From Steroidobacter gossypii (lineage in GTDB: Bacteria; Pseudomonadota; Gammaproteobacteria; Steroidobacterales; Steroidobacteraceae), in NCBI RefSeq assembly GCF_016801985.1, contig NZ_JAEVLS010000001.1:1647620-1711619 (forward strand): DNA of 64,000 bases, read 5' to 3'. The notes under the pieces are model-generated. The model searched no databases, was not told the DNA's origin, and was given only the letters and a program-made list of their open reading frames with translations. The position numbers and the translations under genes were made by a program. Positions 7,741-20,642 of the stretch are shown here, piece after piece. Position 1 is the stretch's first letter. Every line of letters begins with the position of its first letter.

Positions 7741-8700
7741 GTGAAAGACTATCGCCTGCTGTCTCGCTCGAACTCGTGGCTGCACGCACGGCGGCGGCAG
7801 TTGATGGCGGCCGCGGCGTGCGGATTAAGCGCCACGCTGGTGCTGCTGGCGGGCTGCGGCCCCGTGAAGCTGGTGGCGAACACCAATATCCCGCCGCCGC
7901 TGGTGGTGAAGATTCCCGTCGCGGTGGCGTTGTTCATGCCCACCGAATTCTCCAGCTACGTGCACAAGGAAGAGCGCTGGAGCACCAAGTGGCACGTCGA
8001 TCTGGGCAAGGCGCAGACCGAAGGCATCTCGCGTCTGATGGCCGCGATGTTCGAGCGGGTGGTGCCGGTCGAGAGCGTGAATGCGGGCACGCAGGTTCCT
8101 GGCGGCGTGGCCGCGATCCTCGAGCCGAGCATCGAGGAGTATGCGTTCGTCACGCCACGTGACGCCGGCTCGCCCTTCTATGCGGTCAGCATCAAATATC
8201 GCGTGAATGTCTACATGCCCGACGGCAAGCTCGCCGACTCCTGGGGCTTCACCGGTTACGGAACCTCGCCGTCGCAGGGATTGTCGAGCGAGGCGCCGCT
8301 TTCCACAGCGACTGCATTGGCCATGCGAGATGCGGGCGCGAAGCTCGCGGTCGAATTTCGCGAACAGGCCGTGATGCGTGGACTGTTGCCAGAGTCGGCG
8401 ACGGCCGATTCGCCTGCGGCTGGTGGCACGCCGCCCGCTCCTGGCGTCGCGCCGACGACTACGACTACGACTACGCCTGCAGCTCCTGCCGAGAAGAGCG
8501 AGCCCAAGGAGCAGACGCCGGCTGGCGCAGGGGGACAAGCGCCGGCCGCCGCGCCGAGCAGCGAGCCCGAGAAGAAAGATGCGGCGACAAGCGAACTGCC
8601 CGCCGAAGAACAAGAGGTGGAGCAGCAGGACGAGCAGGGCAAAACGAACCGGCCGCTGCCCGAACCCGAGGCGGTCGCGCTGACGCCGCCCGTCTCCTGA
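7741..8700 (+). CDS. lipoprotein with disordered acidic/proline-rich tail
   Basis: From GTG 7741 the product has 319 residues; TTG 7801 or ATG 7804 are alternative starts giving a shorter signal peptide. The N-terminus has an Arg-rich region, a hydrophobic stretch and a lipobox LLAGC, so the mature protein should be lipidated. The core (about residues 40-215) begins VKLVANTNIPPPLVVKIPVAVALF and has the look of a beta-rich envelope lipoprotein. The last 100 residues are low complexity (poly-Thr, Ala/Pro, then Glu/Gln-rich). I recognise no named family. GAGGT precedes the GTG start. It is the last gene of the operon and converges on the TPR/TonB gene with a 15-base gap. Confidence 0.7.
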   Translation: MKDYRLLSRSNSWLHARRRQLMAAAACGLSATLVLLAGCGPVKLVANTNIPPPLVVKIPVAVALFMPTEFSSYVHKEERWSTKWHVDLGKAQTEGISRLMAAMFERVVPVESVNAGTQVPGGVAAILEPSIEEYAFVTPRDAGSPFYAVSIKYRVNVYMPDGKLADSWGFTGYGTSPSQGLSSEAPLSTATALAMRDAGAKLAVEFREQAVMRGLLPESATADSPAAGGTPPAPGVAPTTTTTTTPAAPAEKSEPKEQTPAGAGGQAPAAAPSSEPEKKDAATSELPAEEQEVEQQDEQGKTNRPLPEPEAVALTPPVS

Positions 8701-8715
8701 CGGAACTGCGGTGGG

Positions 8716-10125
8716 TTACGAGCGACCTTCCTCGTCCTCGTCCTCGTCTGCCTGCTTACGGACCTTGAACACTTCGCGATTGACCAGGCCTTCGGTCTGC
8801 ACCGGCTCGCCGTTGACGAACTTCGGACGATAGCGGGAGGAGCGCACCGCATGCAGCGCTTCGGATGCCTGGCGCTCCGTGCCGTTCTGCTCGATCACCT
8901 TGGCGTCTTCCACGTAGCCCTTGTCGTTCACCGTGAACTGCACGGCCACGAATTTCTCTTCGATCTCTTCCGGCGGCAACTGGCGATTGCGCATCGCCAG
9001 TTGCGGCAGGGGATAGTAGATCCGCACCGGGAAGCTGAGCGGCACTGCCGCCAGTTCCGGCCGCGGTTGATCGCTGCTCTCCACCAAAGCGGCGGCGCGC
9101 CGATAGTGGGTCAGTGCCTTTTGCGACTGCTGTTTGAGCTGATACCAGTCGCCCAGCTGGATCAGTGTGTCGATCATCGATGCCGGTGAGGCGTCGGGCC
9201 GCGCCTCCAGGATGTCCAGCGCACGCTGCAACGACTTTTCGCCATCGCTGCTGATGTACTTGGGATTGACGCCCTTGGACTCGGCCGGCTGCGGATCGGG
9301 CAGCAGCCGGTCGTGCAGTGACTGATAGCCCTGAGTGGCGTAATAGACTTCCTGCACATAGCTCCGCGCCAGGCCCCGCAGCGGCAAAACCAGCGCAGGG
9401 TCGTGCTTGCCCAGCTTGCGCTCGAGGATTCCGATCGCGTCCCGATAGCGCTCGCGACCGAGCATGAAGTTGCCGGTGTCGACATACCAATCGCCGATCA
9501 CGCACAGCACGGGCGACATGCGTGGGTCCTTGGCGCCATGGGTGCGTTCGCCGACACGCTGCAGATAATGCATCTGCTTGGCGCCGTCGGCCAGACGACC
9601 GGTCTGGAACAGGCTGGTGGCGAGTTGACGGAGCAGGCCCTGCTGACTCAGGTCGAACAGCCCGTGAGTGCGATGGCTGATGTTGAGTGCGCGCTCCAGC
9701 ACTGGCACCGCTTCCTGATGGCGGTCGAGCAACGCCAGGGAATAACCCAGGCCGCGCAGCGGATCGAGCAACGCCACGCCGCTGCGTACGCCGGCCAACT
9801 CGATGATCTGCAAAGCTTCGCGATAGGAGGTCTCGGCGTTGACCTTATCGCCGCCGCTGAGCTGCGCGTTGCCCAGAAGCGTCAACGCGTTGGCGAGCTG
9901 TTCGGGCTGGTTGCTGGCGCGCGCCTGTTCTACCAGGCTGTGCGCTTCTTCGATGGCCGCGGTCCAATCTCGCTTGTCATAGCTCGCCCAGAATTCCTGC
10001 TGCGCTTCGGGGCGCTTCGGCAGCGGTGGCGCGGCGGCGGCCGGAATCATGAGCGTGGTCAGGCCGAGCAACATGCCCAGCCTGAGCGTTCGTAACCAGG
10101 CGTTGGACGGTTGCCTGATTCTCAT
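8716..10125 (-). CDS. exported TPR protein with TonB-like C-terminal domain
   Basis: The 469-residue protein begins with a signal peptide (about 1-32, ending PAAAAPP). At least six TPR-like helix pairs occupy about 40-350; typical phrases are ALTLLGNAQLSGGDK and ALTHYRRAAALVE. The end (about 390-455) resembles the C-terminal domain of TonB/TolA-type energy transducers: VAVQFTVNDKGYVEDAKVIE followed by a helix and SSRYRPKFVNGEPVQTEG. There is no N-terminal TonB membrane anchor beyond the signal sequence and the tail is acidic. It is convergent with the vWA operon, only 15 bases away, so the link is by proximity and theme. A role as periplasmic partner of the stator-like complex is inferred. 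Confidence 0.75.
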   Translation of the reverse strand: MRIRQPSNAWLRTLRLGMLLGLTTLMIPAAAAPPLPKRPEAQQEFWASYDKRDWTAAIEEAHSLVEQARASNQPEQLANALTLLGNAQLSGGDKVNAETSYREALQIIELAGVRSGVALLDPLRGLGYSLALLDRHQEAVPVLERALNISHRTHGLFDLSQQGLLRQLATSLFQTGRLADGAKQMHYLQRVGERTHGAKDPRMSPVLCVIGDWYVDTGNFMLGRERYRDAIGILERKLGKHDPALVLPLRGLARSYVQEVYYATQGYQSLHDRLLPDPQPAESKGVNPKYISSDGEKSLQRALDILEARPDASPASMIDTLIQLGDWYQLKQQSQKALTHYRRAAALVESSDQPRPELAAVPLSFPVRIYYPLPQLAMRNRQLPPEEIEEKFVAVQFTVNDKGYVEDAKVIEQNGTERQASEALHAVRSSRYRPKFVNGEPVQTEGLVNREVFKVRKQADEDEDEEGRS

Positions 10126-10223
10126 GACCCACCCCCCAAGCTCATCTCGATCTCGTTGTGCGTGCTATGACGAGAGGCTACGACTCGAGCCGCGCCCGCA
10201 CAAGATGAGCTTTTCCGTGGTGC

Positions 10224-11297
10224 TCACTTGCTGAAGAGATAGTGCGATACGAACCATTCGCGGCCGCCGCGATAGCCCCACAGCTCGGCGCAGGCCATGA
10301 AGAACACGCGCCAGTACACCCACCAGCGGCGCATGTTCTCGGCGCCGTAGGTGGCCGCCAGAATCGGCTCGACCCGAGCTCGATTGGCGTCCATGTTGGC
10401 CAGCCAACACTCGCTGGTGCGGCTGTAATGCGTGCCATCCACGCGCCAGTGCTCCTGCAGGCGCAGATCGCGCTGGAAATAACTCAGCAGGTTGTCGCTC
10501 GGCATGATGCCGCCGGTGAAGAAGTAACGGGCCATCCAGTCGTTCTCGTCGCGCACCTCGAACGGATAGGCGTAGTCGCGGTGAGTGAAGATGTGCACGA
10601 ACAACGTGCCGCCGGGGCGCAGCCAGGAGCTGATGCGCGCCAGCAGCTGTTCGTAGTTGCGCATGTGCTCGAACATTTCCACCGAGACGACGCGGTCGAA
10701 GCACTGGTGCTCCAGCGCCAGGTCGTTCATGTCACAGGTGATGATCTGAACGTTGCGCAGCCCGCGACTCGCGGCGCGAGCTTCGATGAACTGCTTTTGC
10801 GTACGTGAGTTGGAGACGGCGGTGATGCGTGCGTTCGGATAGCGCTCCGCCATCCACAAGGTGAGCGAGCCCCAGCCGCAGCCGAGCTCCAGGATGTCTT
10901 CGCCGTCCGCGATGCGGGCGCGGCGGCAGGTGAGCGCCAGCATCTCCGCCTCGGCGTCGTCCAGCGAGGTGACGCCCGGCTGGAAGTAGCACGATGAATA
11001 CTTCATGTGCTTGCCCATGACCATTTCGAAAAACTCGCACGGCAGCTCGTAATGTTGCTCGTTCGCTTCGCGCGTGTTGATGGCGATCGGGCTGGCTTTG
11101 AGTTGCGCGATGAAGCGCATCAGGTGGCGCTGTTGCGCCTCTTCAGTGGTGCGTTTCTCTTCGCGCAGCCGCTCCGCCAGCAGTCGCCGAATGCCGAAGC
11201 GCACCAGCGAATCGGGCAGCATGTCCCTCGCGAGCAGGCGGAACGGCAGAGAAATGGCTGGATCGGCCGGACGCGGTGTGATGGCTGTGGCGGTCAT
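10224..11297 (-). CDS. cfa: cyclopropane-fatty-acyl-phospholipid synthase family methyltransferase
   Basis: The 357-residue SAM-dependent methyltransferase belongs to the Cfa/CmaA family, which transfers methylene from SAM to unsaturated acyl chains of membrane lipids. Diagnostic segments are the substrate-loop [20 protein letters not shown], the SAM motif [17 protein letters not shown], and [17 protein letters not shown]. The C-terminus ends with the family's WYVSHYLF-like end, FVSHYLFSK. It is about 25 residues shorter than E. coli Cfa, consistent with the Nevskiales/pseudomonad second-type enzymes. It is the last gene of a three-gene operon with the DUF1295 gene, whose stop lies 3 bases before its ATG. 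The exact product (cyclopropane or other methylated lipid) is not determined by sequence. Confidence 0.88.
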   Translation of the reverse strand: MTATAITPRPADPAISLPFRLLARDMLPDSLVRFGIRRLLAERLREEKRTTEEAQQRHLMRFIAQLKASPIAINTREANEQHYELPCEFFEMVMGKHMKYSSCYFQPGVTSLDDAEAEMLALTCRRARIADGEDILELGCGWGSLTLWMAERYPNARITAVSNSRTQKQFIEARAASRGLRNVQIITCDMNDLALEHQCFDRVVSVEMFEHMRNYEQLLARISSWLRPGGTLFVHIFTHRDYAYPFEVRDENDWMARYFFTGGIMPSDNLLSYFQRDLRLQEHWRVDGTHYSRTSECWLANMDANRARVEPILAATYGAENMRRWWVYWRVFFMACAELWGYRGGREWFVSHYLFSK

Positions 11298-11300
11298 GGC

Positions 11301-12080
11301 TCAACTTTTACTTGGCAGCGGAATAAACATACTGGTGCGCTGCTGATACTCCCGGTAACGCTCGCCCTTGGAGCGCAACGCCTGCTCCTCGGTTGCTTTG
11401 ACGCCGGTCACGTTGATCAGGAAGTGCAGCATCAACGCCGGCATCGCCAGTGCCAGCCAGCCCCAGGGGGAAGCCAGCGCGAACACGGCGTAGCCGATCC
11501 AGATCGTCCATTCGAAGAAATAGTTCGGGTGGCGCGAGTAGCGCCACAACCCTACATCGCACACCGCGCCGTGATTGGATGCAGAGCGCTTGAAAGACGC
11601 GAGCTGGCTGTCGGCGATGCTTTCCCCGATCAGGCCGGTCAGCCAGATAGCCACACCCATGACCTCCAGGACATGCAGACGCGGCTCGGGATTGAGGCAG
11701 GCGATGAGCAGTGGCAGGGCCAGCACGACGTTGAGCGCTGCCTGCAGCTGAAAGAAGCCGAAGAACATTGTATTGAGATTGCTCGCCCAGCGCTGACGGA
11801 GATCCTGATAGCGACCTTCTTCTGGCTCGCCGATGATGCGCTTGGCGAGATGCCCGGCCAGGCGCACGGACCACAGTGCGTACATGGTGGCGATGATCCA
11901 CTTGCGTGTGTCCCAGCCATTCGCGAGCGCCGCGTACAACAATGCGAGCACGGCGAAGTTGCCGGACCAGCCGATGTCGACGTAGCTGAAGTTACGATTG
12001 CGAATGCCGAGCAACCAGAGCGCGGTCATGATCGCGAAGACCAGCAGCGTGGCGAGCGTGACGAGCAACCACGGGCTCAT
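11301..12080 (-). CDS. DUF1295 family membrane protein (steroid 5-alpha-reductase-like fold)
   Basis: The 259-residue integral membrane protein has about seven hydrophobic helices. The C-terminal half carries the DUF1295/isoprenylcysteine methyltransferase-like signature GLWRYSRHPNYFFEWTIW followed by LRSKGERYREYQQRTSMFIP. This family shares the fold of 3-oxo-5-alpha-steroid 4-dehydrogenases and is very often encoded next to cfa-type methyltransferases, suggesting joint lipid modification. The ATG overlaps the preceding gene's stop by four bases (ATGA), giving tight coupling. The substrate is unknown. Confidence 0.85.
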   Translation of the reverse strand: MSPWLLVTLATLLVFAIMTALWLLGIRNRNFSYVDIGWSGNFAVLALLYAALANGWDTRKWIIATMYALWSVRLAGHLAKRIIGEPEEGRYQDLRQRWASNLNTMFFGFFQLQAALNVVLALPLLIACLNPEPRLHVLEVMGVAIWLTGLIGESIADSQLASFKRSASNHGAVCDVGLWRYSRHPNYFFEWTIWIGYAVFALASPWGWLALAMPALMLHFLINVTGVKATEEQALRSKGERYREYQQRTSMFIPLPSKS

Positions 12081-12433
12081 CGTTGGGTGACTCCGCGAGA
12101 AGTCAGGATGTCACTGGCGGGCGCGCCGGGTGGGAGCTTGTGCAATTGCCAGAGCACGTAACTCGCCATCGCCATGTTGCCTAGAGTCATGATGAGCACG
12201 AACCACAGCAGCCGCGCCAGCGGGCCTCGCTCCTTGAAGCACACCCAGACGTAGAAGGTCAGAAAGCCGTAGTAGGCGTCGATCAAGGTCGCCAGAGTCC
12301 ACCAGCGATCCGGCCCCTGCGTGAGGCCCTGCCACTGCCACACGGGCTGTTGCATGCTGGCCCACGCGGTGTAGGCGAGCAGAGACAGCAGAATGGCTGC
12401 AAACAGGATCTGCAGCAGGGCTCGGGTACTCAT
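12077..12433 (-). CDS. small four-helix membrane protein, DUF1475-like
   Basis: The protein has 118 residues and four hydrophobic segments (about 8-26, 43-64, 72-95 and a short terminal one). It contains RWWTLATLIDAYYGFLTFYV and VCFKERGPLARLLW, which match what I remember of the DUF1475 family; that assignment is from memory and tentative. It is the first gene of the operon leading into the DUF1295 and cfa genes, overlapping the former by four bases. It probably acts as a membrane accessory in lipid modification. Confidence 0.65.
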   Translation of the reverse strand: MSTRALLQILFAAILLSLLAYTAWASMQQPVWQWQGLTQGPDRWWTLATLIDAYYGFLTFYVWVCFKERGPLARLLWFVLIMTLGNMAMASYVLWQLHKLPPGAPASDILTSRGVTQR

Positions 12434-12620
12434 GATTTGCCTCGCGGTCGCTCGCCGGCCGTTCGATTACCTGGCCGCGTGCTTCCTTTATTTGATCGAG
12501 GTATTCGGCCGGGCACGGGTTGTGGATGCACCGGCCGCGAGGCAGCAGATCTACGCGCCGGGCCTTCCTATTGCCCGTGCGCGGGAGCGGGTCACGGGGG
12601 AGGGGTCGTCTTCCGCAAAG

Positions 12621-14555
12621 TCAGGCAGCCGAGCGAAAACGTTCCTTTGCTTCCGCCTGCCGAACTTCCGTGGCCTGCGAAGTAGCCGCGGTTGAACGCG
12701 AGACGTCGGTACTGAGGGTGAACATCCCAACGGCATCCAGCAGCGCCTCCACCTGAGTGCGCAGCGATTGCGCCACCGCGGCAGTCTCTTCAACGCGAGC
12801 GGCATTCTGCTGAGTGTCACCATCGATGCGATCGATGGCTTGGTGCAGTTGGGCGATGTCGTCGCTCTGGGTGCGGCTCGCCATGGCGATCTGTTGCATG
12901 ATGTGCGACACGCTCTGCACCGAGCTGAGGATCTCCTGCATGGTCTGGCCGGCGCCATTGACCAGCGAAGCGCCTTTCTCCACGTCTTCGAGCGAAGCAT
13001 GGATCAGTTTCTTGATCTCGTTGGCGGCGCTTGCCGAGCGCTGAGCGAGATTGCGAACTTCGCTGGCGACGACGGCGAAGCCGCGGCCTTGCTCCCCGGC
13101 GCGGGCCGCTTCGACAGCGGCATTGAGCGCCAGCAAGTTGGTTTGAAAAGCGATCTCGTCGATCACCCCGATGATGTCGCCGATCTTTCGTGACGATCCG
13201 GTGATGGCCTGCATGGTCTGCACCACCTGTCCCACAGCCTGATTGCCGCGGGAGGCGACCTCGCGCGCGTCGTCCGAGACGCGTTCGCCATTCAAGGCAT
13301 TGTCGAGATTGCGCTGCACGTTCTCTTGAACCTGCTGAGCGCGCTCCGCGGTAGTACGAACAGCGGACGATTGCGACGCTTCGCGCTGAGCGAGCTCGTC
13401 GTTGGAGCTGGCGATCTGCTGACCCGCGCCGTCGATTTCGCCGGTGACCTCACGAATCCTCAGCACCAGCGATTGCAACTGCGACTGGCTGGCGTTGAAC
13501 GCATCGATGAGCTGCGCGATCTCGTCCGTACCGCGCGCTGGGTAATTCGTAGTGAGGTCGCCTTGTGCGAGCTTGCGCATGCGAGTCATCAGCGCCGCAA
13601 AGCCACGCAGGTTGGAAACGTAGAAGCTGGAGATCAGATAGACAGCCAGGAACAAACCGATGAACGTGATCGCCAGCAGCAGATTCCGGCGTTGCTCGAA
13701 ACCCTCGATGCGAGTCGCGAGCAACTCATCGAGCACCGCTGTGGCCGCGGCCGACATCGCCAGAGTTTGCTCGCTGAGCTTGCCGCCAATACCCACTCGT
13801 GCCGCATCCGGCTCGCCCCGGCGCAACCGCTCGGCATGTTCCTTGAACTCGGCGTAAACCGCTTCGAACGCGCCGCTGTCGAGCTTGGGAATCAGCAAAG
13901 GATTCGCCGCCGTCGCGCGCTTGATGGCGAGCGCGAGCGAATCACGATACGTGGAGGCGCGAGCAGCGATGAACTGAATGGCGACGTCGTCCGCGCCGGA
14001 TACCGAGCCCGCCGCTTGAATCTTCAGCGCCATGGCATCCAGCCGAGCAGCCGTTTCCGCCAGCTTGGGCGCATAGTCCATGACAATGGCCATCGCGTAG
14101 TAGGAATCCAGATCCGGATCGAGCGTCAGCTTGGAGTTATCGCTGATCAAGCCATAGAGCGAGAGCGCCTGCGCGGCGAGATCGTCGACGTCGCTGCCAC
14201 CCCAGCTGCTACTTAGCGCGCGCAGTTCATCTTTGAGCGCCAGGGCGTCGCCCTGCGATTCGTTCAAGGCACGCGCTTTGTCCAGCGCCTGCGATCCGTT
14301 GGCGCTCGCGTCGCCGCCGGCACGTCGAGCCGCCAACGCCGCCATGAACTCGTTCATGGACGCGACATGCGCCGTACCCAGCTGCTCCTGCTGGGCGAAC
14401 TCGATATTGCTTTTCGAATAGCTGGCCACGCCGTACACCGCGACGCATAGCGGCACCATGAAAGCGGTGCTGATGATGGCGAACTTGATCGGCAGCCGAG
14501 CGACCTGCATCAAGCGGATTCCGGGCGCGAGTAAACGGTCCAAGGTGCTCGACAT
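12621..14555 (-). CDS. methyl-accepting chemotaxis protein
   Basis: The chemoreceptor has 644 residues. Helix one lies at about 23-45 and helix two at about 300-322, enclosing a mostly helical sensor region. A HAMP segment follows, then a long signalling coiled coil. The hairpin tip carries the invariant [20 protein letters not shown] followed by [20 protein letters not shown], which contacts CheA/CheW. No C-terminal CheR-binding pentapeptide is present; the protein ends KERFRSAA. The gene is monocistronic in this window, with 187 bases to the next gene downstream, in which I see no clear terminator. No flagellar or che genes are visible nearby, and the ligand is unknown. Confidence 0.93.
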   Translation of the reverse strand: MSSTLDRLLAPGIRLMQVARLPIKFAIISTAFMVPLCVAVYGVASYSKSNIEFAQQEQLGTAHVASMNEFMAALAARRAGGDASANGSQALDKARALNESQGDALALKDELRALSSSWGGSDVDDLAAQALSLYGLISDNSKLTLDPDLDSYYAMAIVMDYAPKLAETAARLDAMALKIQAAGSVSGADDVAIQFIAARASTYRDSLALAIKRATAANPLLIPKLDSGAFEAVYAEFKEHAERLRRGEPDAARVGIGGKLSEQTLAMSAAATAVLDELLATRIEGFEQRRNLLLAITFIGLFLAVYLISSFYVSNLRGFAALMTRMRKLAQGDLTTNYPARGTDEIAQLIDAFNASQSQLQSLVLRIREVTGEIDGAGQQIASSNDELAQREASQSSAVRTTAERAQQVQENVQRNLDNALNGERVSDDAREVASRGNQAVGQVVQTMQAITGSSRKIGDIIGVIDEIAFQTNLLALNAAVEAARAGEQGRGFAVVASEVRNLAQRSASAANEIKKLIHASLEDVEKGASLVNGAGQTMQEILSSVQSVSHIMQQIAMASRTQSDDIAQLHQAIDRIDGDTQQNAARVEETAAVAQSLRTQVEALLDAVGMFTLSTDVSRSTAATSQATEVRQAEAKERFRSAA

Positions 14556-14821
14556 ACGTGGTTATCTTAGTTCGCGGCCAGCCGGATTCGGGCGAAGCTC
14601 ACCCATGGGCGGAATCGGCTCGGCCGTCGCGATCTTGAGTCAGCGCTTGCACTCGATTCGTGAAAGGCCGGAAGCTTTCGCGCCGTTCTGTGACCGGGTT
14701 CACCCGTGCGCGGCGCCGGAGCCGACTTGTGGCGGCCGGCCGGCGTCGGGGGGAACCCGACAACCCGTTGCACGCGTTTGAACCTATCCACCGCCATCCA
14801 CTCGAGCCGCCAACCACCGCC

Positions 14822-18084
<3,263 letters not shown>

Positions 18085-18088
<4 letters not shown>

Positions 18089-18642
18089 TCGAAGCTTTCG
18101 GTGGTGTAGAGCAAAACCTGCATGTCGGCTGGCCAGAAGTCCGCGGGCCAGCCGGCTTTCAATTTCAGATGACGGATGAAGCGGCGCGGATCGGGCAGCT
18201 GCTCCCACACCGCTGGCAAAAACGTGCTGCGTCTGAGGCCGGCTCGAAGAATCACGCCATCGATACCCGGACGCAGGATCTCCAGCAACTCCGCTTCACT
18301 ACGGACGTCGCAGGGTTGTGGCTCGCTGAGTACCGAGATCTGCACGCCGGCATCGGCCCATTCCGGCGGCGTGAGCGCTGGGAACCTTGGATCCGCGAAC
18401 GCCGACGCCCACGCATTGTTCCAAACATCCACGTGCAGCGGACGCGTTGCTTCGATGGTGCCGCAGCAGCCGCGCAATTCTTCGCCGATGCGCAGCGTGA
18501 CGAACGAGGCGCCCGGGCGATCCAACTCCGGATCGAAGGGCTCGCCGGGTGCAGGAACGAGCTCGCCGCTCGGCAATGCCGCTTCGACGGATGCACGCGC
18601 GAGCGCGAGCAGCTCAGTGCGTTGTCGTGGACCCAGACTCAT
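18085..18642 (-). CDS. amrA: AmmeMemoRadiSam system protein A (AMMECR1 domain)
   Basis: The 185-residue protein starts at ATG 18642 ([20 protein letters not shown]). The open frame runs further upstream, but that part lies inside the B gene. AMMECR1 features are [20 protein letters not shown] near residue 60, [16 protein letters not shown] and [20 protein letters not shown]. The family always co-occurs with a Memo-like protein and a radical SAM enzyme; its biochemical role is not settled. It overlaps the end of the B gene by 29 bases, so the two are translated together. The stop abuts the convergent treS stop. Confidence 0.9.
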
Positions 18643-19462
18643 GGAGAGCGAAAGCTCCGTAGCCCACCACACGATTTCGGTCGCCGGCCGTATCGCCAGA
18701 GTTGCAGCGGGCGATCTCGGAGATGCGCGCCTCGCGTTGCCGAGCCAGAAATGAAAGGCCATTGATCCCGATGCAGCCGCACGCCTGTTCGCCGGTCAAC
18801 GACGGCTCGCTGCGCAAGATCGCCTCGATGGTTTCCGCATCCACGGCGCGCGCCTCGTCGTAAGGCAAGTAATGGCTCAGATCGGAGCTCACCAGGATCA
18901 ATGTTTCCGGGCCGCCCCAAACGTCCGCGAGCACCGCCGCCACGGCGGGCGGGGAGGCCGAGCCAAGCGCGATGGGCAGCAGCGTGAAATCATCGAACAG
19001 CATTTGCAGAAAGGGCAGCTGCACCTCGAGGCTATGCTCGCTGGCGTGCGGCGCGTCCGACTCGATCATCTGCTCGTGAGCGAGCGCCCGCTGCTTGAGT
19101 TCCCGATCGACTGTCACCATACCTAGCGGCGTTTGCAAGATTTCGGCCGCAGGCGCCGCCATGCCTCGCAGATAAACGCGATGGCTGGGGCCGATGAGTA
19201 CGATGCGACGAATCTGCCTACGCTGATGTGCGACCTGTGCGTACGCAGCCGCGGCGATGACGCCCGAATAGATGTAGCCCGCGTGCGGCACGATCAGCGC
19301 CTTGGGGGCGGGACCCGCCACGGTGGGCGCCTGTGCTAAATACTCCGATACCGAGTCGCGCAACTCGGCCGGATCGCCCGGATAGAACAGGCCGGCCACG
19401 GCCGGCGATCGAACCTTGGTGCTCACTTTTTCCGCGTTCCCCCGGTTAGCGATCGGGCGCAT
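18614..19462 (-). CDS. amrB: AmmeMemoRadiSam system protein B (Memo family)
   Basis: The protein has 282 residues from ATG 19462. GTG 19426 (VSTKVRSPAVAGLFYP) is a credible alternative start with GGGGGA upstream and would match the usual family beginning. Memo/LigB-like fold markers are PAVAGLFYPGDP, ALIVPHAGYIYSG, IVLIGPSHRVYLRG, HASEHSLEVQLPFLQ and VSSDLSHYLPYDEA, with His residues in the places used for metal binding in the related dioxygenases. It is upstream of and overlapping amrA, and divergent from the radical SAM gene, completing the three-part AmmeMemoRadiSam set. Confidence 0.9.
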   Translation of the reverse strand: MRPIANRGNAEKVSTKVRSPAVAGLFYPGDPAELRDSVSEYLAQAPTVAGPAPKALIVPHAGYIYSGVIAAAAYAQVAHQRRQIRRIVLIGPSHRVYLRGMAAPAAEILQTPLGMVTVDRELKQRALAHEQMIESDAPHASEHSLEVQLPFLQMLFDDFTLLPIALGSASPPAVAAVLADVWGGPETLILVSSDLSHYLPYDEARAVDAETIEAILRSEPSLTGEQACGCIGINGLSFLARQREARISEIARCNSGDTAGDRNRVVGYGAFALHESGSTTTH

Positions 19463-19545
19463 GATGTGAAACGCACGTATGTATACGCCGGTCGCCAGTT
19501 CGATGAAAGTTCGCCTGCCGGCCGCTCGACTCTGAATGTCCGCTT

Positions 19546-20625
19546 ATGAAAATTCATCCTACGAAGTACTGGCATGTGTTGGAGGACGGCCGCGTTCAAT
19601 GCGACGTCTGTCCGCGTGAGTGCCGCATGCACGAGGGGCAGCGCGGTCTTTGTTTCGTCCGCGGTGTCGAACGCGGCGAGGTCAAACTCTATACGTACGG
19701 ACGATCCAGCGGGTTCTGTGTGGACCCGATCGAGAAAAAGCCGTTGAATCATTTTCTGCCGGGGACCTCGGTGCTGTCGTTCGGCACCGCCGGCTGCAAT
19801 CTCGCCTGCAAGTTCTGCCAGAACTGGGACATGAGTAAATCGCGCGAGATGGACACGCTGGCCGACCAGGCATCGCCGGAGATGCTGGCGGCGGCTGCAA
19901 ACAGGCTCGGATGCTCCAGCGTCGCCTATACCTACAACGATCCGGTGGTGTTCATGGAGTATGCGATGGACGTTGCCGACGCTTGCCGCGCGCTCGGGGT
20001 GAAGAGTGTCGCCGTGACTGCGGGTTACATGAGTGCCGCGCCACGTGCCGAGTTCTACAAGCACATGGATGCCGCCAACGTCGACCTCAAAGGCTTCACC
20101 GAGCGCTTCTACAAAAAGATCTGTGGCGCCGAACTGGGCCCGGTGCTCGACACGCTGGAGTATCTGAAACGGGAAACCTCGGTCTGGTTCGAGATCACCA
20201 CGCTGCTGATTCCGGACGAGAACGACTCGGACGCCGAGCTCGATCGAATGACTCGCTGGATCATGGACAAGCTGGGGCCGGACGTGCCGCTGCATTTCAC
20301 GGCATTCCATCCGGATTGGAAGATGCTGGACAAAACGCGCACGCCGGCTTCCACCCTTACTCGCGCAAGAAACATTGCGCGTGCCAACGGGCTGCACTAT
20401 GTGTACACGGGCAACGTTCACGACTCCGAGGGGGCGAGCACCTACTGCGCGGGCTGTAACAAACGAGTCATTGAACGCGACTGGTACGAGCTGGGGGAAT
20501 GGAAGCTCGATGCACGCGGCAAATGTTCGCACTGTGGTGCGCAGCTGCCGGGCGTGTTCGATGGAGCCGCGGGCAAGTGGGGCGCTAAACGTATGCCGGT
20601 GCGTCTGGCGGCGGGCGCCCGGTAG
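19546..20625 (+). CDS. amrS: AmmeMemoRadiSam system radical SAM enzyme
   Basis: The 359-residue radical SAM protein has the cluster motif CNLACKFC (CxxxCxxC) near residue 85, preceded by the PflA-like N-terminal cysteines CDVCPRECRMHEGQRGLC. The family signature IEKKPLNHFLPG follows them. Downstream are YTYNDPVVFMEYAMD, NVDLKGFTERFYK and LHFTAFHPDWKMLD. A C-terminal zinc-ribbon-like tail has CAGC and CSHC. Its ATG lies 83 bases from the divergent amrB start (or 119 from the alternative), so a shared regulatory region is likely. The natural substrate of the three-component system is unknown. Confidence 0.93.
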   Translation: MKIHPTKYWHVLEDGRVQCDVCPRECRMHEGQRGLCFVRGVERGEVKLYTYGRSSGFCVDPIEKKPLNHFLPGTSVLSFGTAGCNLACKFCQNWDMSKSREMDTLADQASPEMLAAAANRLGCSSVAYTYNDPVVFMEYAMDVADACRALGVKSVAVTAGYMSAAPRAEFYKHMDAANVDLKGFTERFYKKICGAELGPVLDTLEYLKRETSVWFEITTLLIPDENDSDAELDRMTRWIMDKLGPDVPLHFTAFHPDWKMLDKTRTPASTLTRARNIARANGLHYVYTGNVHDSEGASTYCAGCNKRVIERDWYELGEWKLDARGKCSHCGAQLPGVFDGAAGKWGAKRMPVRLAAGAR

Positions 20626-20642
20626 CGACAAAAGCCAGCAAC

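Noticed and set aside
2..10125. Cluster considered as Zorya defence or a Tol-Pal/Exb system
   Set aside because: No ZorC/ZorD/ZorE helicase or nuclease, no OmpA domain on the B-like subunits, and no Pal, TolB or standalone TolR/ExbD is visible.
11007..12161. 384-codon plus-strand frame across cfa and the DUF1295 gene
   Set aside because: Antisense to two recognised genes and without domain or ribosome site.
19423..20631. 402-codon frame antisense to amrS
   Set aside because: The radical SAM gene with CxxxCxxC on the other strand explains the coding signal.
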